A DNA stretch of 64,000 bases from Patella vulgata (lineage: Eukaryota > Mollusca > Gastropoda > Patellidae): assembly GCF_932274485.2 (NCBI RefSeq), contig NC_065886.2:19109501-19173500 (forward strand), written 5' to 3'. The notes under the pieces are model-generated. The model made no database searches. It was given only the letters and a program-made list of their open reading frames with translations, and had not been told where the DNA came from. Positions within the stretch are counted from its first letter, which is position 1, and each line of letters begins with the position of its first letter. Positions 36,201-42,200 of the stretch are shown here, one piece after another. The translations under genes were made by a program, and so were the position numbers.

Positions 36201-39200
36201 AATGACTACATAAATCCATATTTGATATACTCCGATCGGCCAGATGTTACTACCAATTCCGAAGTATCACTAAGAGTTGATACTTTAGCTATTCAAAATA
36301 CGTTACTTTACAACACATGTACAGAAAATATCACTCATCTTTATTCTGCTTCAATTTCTAGTGGATTTCCAGTTTTGTGCTTAGAAGCTATCGGGTATTT
36401 GAATTCGGCGAACTACAAGGAAAAGTACATTTCGTGTTACCCAACGAAAGCAGGAACAACGATAGTCGTCCCAAAAGATTGTATAATATCTGCCGAGTTC
36501 CTTCCAATTTATCACCCAGGGTTGATGATGAAGATTGTTCTTATGTGGTCCCTTTCGGAAAATGTTTCTGCCAATGGTGTAACCCTTCTTTACAACAGTC
36601 GAACCAAGCCTTTAATGCGATTAATGTGTCTTATCTTAGCGAGTCATCACAAGACACATGTCCAGGTCGTATCTTTGGACGAAATCGAAACTATAGAACA
36701 TGGCCACATTTTAAGCTTGGTTAACTTAAGTCAACAAATAATACACGATATCATTGGTAATTGGCCTAATGCTCACTCTCTCATAACCCTGACATCACTA
36801 ATAGATAGTCTAGGTATAGCTGCTATTCATCATAATCGCCCAAATGTCGCTACTCAGATATTAAGAACCGAGGAAATTTATAGTCCCGCCATGCTTCTAC
36901 AGAAAGTTCCACAAATCAACGAATGGATAAAATCACATAAGGACGAGCTTTCAGTCATTTGCAAATCTTTCAAATTGGGTGTTCTTGGAAGACGACGTTC
37001 GAGCGTTGCTATCCCACGTTCCATAGACATCATGCGTCTTTTATCTGTAACAGAAATACCCTTCAGCCGATCTTTAATGCTACCACCAGCAAGAGCAGTT
37101 AGCGGAAACATGTTCAGAAAAGATGCGGTCTATATCGTAGTTGGTGGTCTTACTGGTTTAGGATGGGAATGTGTACAATTTCTGGTGGCTAATGGGGCTG
37201 GTAATGTAGTTTGTTTCAATCGTCGCAAACCTTCCCAAGAAAATTCTATGAATATAGACAATTTGGAGAGCTCGTCGTCTTGTCACGTAGTTTCAGAACA
37301 AGTTGATGTAACTCAGTATGATTCAGTTGAAAATGGGTTTAAAAGCGTGAACAATAGATTCCCTGGCGCCGAAATAAAAGGTGTTATTTTTGGAGCAGCT
37401 GTTCTTAGCGATGCATTTATTGAGAGCATGGACAACGTTAAATTTGCGACTGCTTTGTCACCAAAAGTTAGGGGAGCCTGGAATTTACATTTATTAACAA
37501 GAGACCTAAACCTGGACTACTTTGTAATGCACTCGTCCATTGCTGGTTTACTTGGTAATCACGGACAATCAAACTATGGGGCTGGGAACGCGTTTGAGGA
37601 TGGTCTAGCGCACTTTAGACGTTCAATGGGACTTCCAGGACAGAGTTTTAATTGGGGTCCTCTAAACATAGGTATGTTAAAGGAAGCTGAATCGACCGAG
37701 AAAGTCATCAATATGTTGAAAGAACAAGGATATGAGCTTCTAGAAATAGATGAGATTCATCAATGTCTGCTGAGTTGCCTATTGGACAATTATCCACAAG
37801 TGATGTGTACAAAACTGGAATTGGGCAGCTTCAGTAGCGGAAATTCAGGGATGTCCAACCTTCGTACTAAATTTCTTTCGATTCTACCTAAAAATACCAC
37901 AAAACACGACGGTGTGGATAATGCGGAAGATACATTACAATCACTCGATATTCCTTTGATAAAAACCCTGGATAAAGAAACTAGAATACAAATTCTCCAA
38001 GATTATATGTCAATCGTTGCCTCTAAAGTGTTTGCTGTTGATAAATCAATGATAACACCAGACTGTTCAGTCGTTGATCTTGGTATTGACTCCATGCTGG
38101 CCATGACTATCATTGATCAAATTAATAGAGACACCCAATTCAGGGTACCGATGGTAGTCCTGTTGAGTGAAGGCGCTACTATCAGTAAAATATCCCATGT
38201 TATAGAAAAAAGTTTCTGGGTAGATGTATATGAAGATGGGAATGCAACTTCCAATGAGGTCGAAGATAGTTTAAAAGAAATGTCTGGTGAAAATGACGAT
38301 ACAGTCGGTGACTTAAATCTCACCAAAACAACTGAACCAGAAGAGCCATCACCAAAGCCCGCTTCAAAGGTGTACGCTTTACCAAAAACGGAAACAAGGA
38401 TGGATACACAATCTGAAAAAATCCAGCAATCCCCAATCCAGGAAACAAAGCTTGTGGAAGATATGGTTTATATAGAATGTGGCGTATCTTTCATTGAAAA
38501 TGATATTTACGAATTGTACGAACACATCGAGAAGGCACCATTACATTTCATTAAGGACATCATATTTAAAGGAGCGGGCGTCAATCTTGATGTAATTAAA
38601 TTATGTGCTAGACAGATCGTAGACAGACACCACATTGCCAGGACACTGTTCAAAACGTCGGTCACCAAAGATAAATCAGGTTTGGAAAGACAAATTGTAA
38701 GTAATGAAAATCAACTAGATTTCCGTACATTGTCGGATTCGTTCAACGAAGAAGATTACCGAAAAAATTCAGCTGAATCCTTCAACTTGGGGAAATACGG
38801 ACCAGTTAGATTTATCTCCTCTTCATCTTCTTCGCAATCATCCTTTAGAGTTCGTCTTGTTTGCCATGTGATTGGCTTTGACTCCTTTGCTCTGGGAAAA
38901 TTTATTTTAGATTTCCAATCTCTTGTTGTTGCGAAAGCCTCGAACAGGAAAATTTCATTATGTGTTAATTATGATCATGTTGGTTTAAAAGAATTACATG
39001 ATATTTTCCACTCAAATCAGAAACAAACAGAGTCGTTTTGGAGAGGGGAAGTACCTAAATCCATTTCCAATTTGAATCTTAATGGCAAGTTTAATTCGTC
39101 TACAAATACGACCTCTAAGGTAACAAATCTGAAACTTGATGACCAACTGTCTCGGGCAATATTTAATCTTGAACACAGCCTTGATACGACATTACTGAAA

Positions 39201-42200
39201 TTATTTGTTTCCTTTTACCAACTCCTTTTACACATAAACACCGGAGAAGAGTTTGTACATGTTATCACAAAACACAATCTAAGACCTATGTTGTTTCAAT
39301 CCAGTAATGAAATCTGTAATTTAACAAATGATATTCCACTGTTTGCAAAGATATCCACTTCTTCTACAGTCTCGGATTTTATGATAGAAAACAGTAAAAC
39401 CGTACAGAAATATTTTAACAACGCAATATACCCGTACTCCTTCATCGAGAAAATGGTTTCATCTGATGAATGTCGAAATAACTTAAAGAGACATTGTGTT
39501 GTACAAGAAGAAGCGAAGAAAACTGTTCCTGCTAAAAGTCTTGGATTGTTATACGATACTTTATTAATAGTCAACTCTAATTCAACAACTAAATCAATTG
39601 ATGTTCAGCTACAATATAGAAGTTCGTTATATACCAGCAGTGAAGCTAAAACACTCTTAGATCAACTCCACCAAATTCTTCTGTTGGTAACATTTAACTA
39701 CAACATGATCATAAGCAATATTGGGAAGAGTGTGGGGTTTCTTCACAAAAGAAATGCTGGTGACCATCATGGCAATAGTACCAATAACAATGCACCTATA
39801 AACCAAGGTGAGTATATTTTAACCCAATAACTAAAACTAAAGATTCAATCAAATGGGTAAATTTATGGGGACGTTCGAAGCTGCATCTTGTCGGTATTAT
39901 ATGGTTTATGGTGTTCCTTTCCACCACCGCCTAATCTTTTCATATATCCTTCAAATAACGATATCAGTCAAATGACGATATCAGTTTTGTTTCCAGGAAG
40001 TAAAACAAGCGTTAGTGGGCATGTTGCTGGCACACCAGAGTCCTCAGTGCCGATACCAAAGTTCAAGAACACTAGCACCGTCAATTTACCAGAAAATACC
40101 TTATCTTATAGTGAATATTATTTTTACGAAAGATATTTGCAAGAGAATCCAGTTGGTCACCATATTCCCAATGATGTACGTATGAAGAAAAGGGCAGGTA
40201 ATTATTCAATCAAAACCTTCTCAGTATCTACGAAATTACAGATATGTGTCCGTATATTGTCACCATCTGCATGCATATTTCTCGGGTTTGTCCGTTATCT
40301 GTTGACAATTTCTTGGGTCAGTAATTTTAATTGGGCCATAAGGAAAAAGTCTTTCGATATTCAGTATTTTTCGAGAAAAAAAGATCGAAATTACCCCTTG
40401 TTTCCTGTCTCATAAAATCCTTTAATTTGTTTTATGGTTCGTGGGATTTTTTATCAGGGTATAAGGAAGAACCTTATCGAATTTCAAAGTTTTCTGAACT
40501 TAGAAAGTGTTTAATGGAGTAGGACTTTTAAAGATCGTGAACATGGTAACGAGCAAACAGTGGGGTTGTTGGGTGGGGACTAAGGAGGGGTACTATCGAT
40601 TTTCGGCCATAAATTTGTGTTTGTGTATAAATGTAAAACAAAATTGGTCTGCTGACATAAAAATTGTATTTGGTCGAGTCGCTGCTGGTTAAAAGAAGCA
40701 AATCATCCATCCTTAGATAATTTCCCAGATCAGGTGTGTAAGCGTTATACAGGACAAAGTGTTCATTGGAATTTTTTGATGGATTTTTCACAGGGGCATA
40801 AGCATATACCCCACTAAAGCAAAGAATATTTCGATCGTAAACCATGGCCATGTAAAGTTATGTTATATAGTAGTATATTTGTAATAGTCCTAAAGTAGGG
40901 TAGCTCGTTACCATTGCTTCAGGGATACGTATATTATGTTATATAGTAGTATATTTGTAATAGTCCTAAAGTAGGGTAGCTCGTTACCATTGCTTCAGGG
41001 ATACGTATATTAGTAGGTCTTAGGCTGTTCAATTTCATATTCAAATAAAACTCTTTTTATTTCTTTTTGTTCTAAAGGATTTGATAAAATTTGGTATAAT
41101 GCTGCCCTGAAACTACTTGAACGTCATCGTACATTAAGAACAGTTTACGTCAAAGCAGAACCTGGAGAAAATTACCGATTCGGGTTAAAAAAACTGGACA
41201 AAAACCCTGAAGATATTTTGGATTTTCAGTATGTGAACAATTCTAATAATGATGCCGAGTTCGATAGAATTAGCAGACAATCGTTTGATCTTTCTACAAG
41301 AGGATGTGTGCGATTTATCTTCGCTGGTAAACCAGAGGCAAGGATCAGGATTGTCTTTCACCACGTTGGCATTGATTTATATACATTGGGATTGCTACTG
41401 AAAGATCTCAGCGATATAACACCTAAAATTGGCTATGGAGTGGATCTCCCCCCCTCGCCTAGCGAACAAACGGGACGAGCAGCTTCATATGTGGAGGCAG
41501 CCATGAAACCAATGGAGAATGAAATGAAGCAGTTTTGGCAGTCAAAAATCAAAGCAGGTGTGCCAGATATAACATTGAATATGTACCCAATAAACGAAAT
41601 GAGGAAGGGGGACATCCGACCTATCATTTCTGTTCTACCAAACGACACGACCAGCAATATTTTCCAATTGATGCCACACATGAAAACAACAGTTTTTAAA
41701 TTTTTTGCCTCTATATATCAAATGTATTTCCACTTTATGACTGGCCACGAAAGGGTTGTAATGTCTGCTCCTCTTGATTTGAGAACACATTTGCCTGAAA
41801 CTAGGTCATTTTATGAAAACATGATGACCGCGGTGCCATTTTTTACCGAGTTTAAAGATCCATGCCAAACTGTCGAGGAATTCATCAAAACCAACGCAAT
41901 GAATATAGGCAAGAGTCTTGCCAACGGTCTGTATTCAGTTGTACTTATACGAGAATTATTAGAGAACAAAGAAGAAGGAAAATGGCTGACTAGACACAGT
42001 GTTGTTGAAGAAAATATGTCCACCTTAAATGATTTACAGAAGAAAAGTAAACAAGAAAATGCTGTGCATTCTACTCTTGGATTTACATATGAAACTCGTC
42101 TAATGGTTTGGATAGATAACAAAAATTTTGATATAGGTCTGCAACTCGAATGTCTTCCTGAGTTATATACTGAAGAAGAAGCCCAGGGCCACATGAATAA

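Noticed and set aside
34600-37100. C-methyltransferase domain between DH and KR
   Set aside because: The segment matches the ketoreductase structural half and a decayed enoylreductase. No SAM-binding glycine motif is visible.
32868-39830. Separate 2320-residue gene starting at 32868
   Set aside because: The first eleven codons are intron 5. Exon 6 starts at 32902, completing the EAH-GTGT active-site block split with exon 5.
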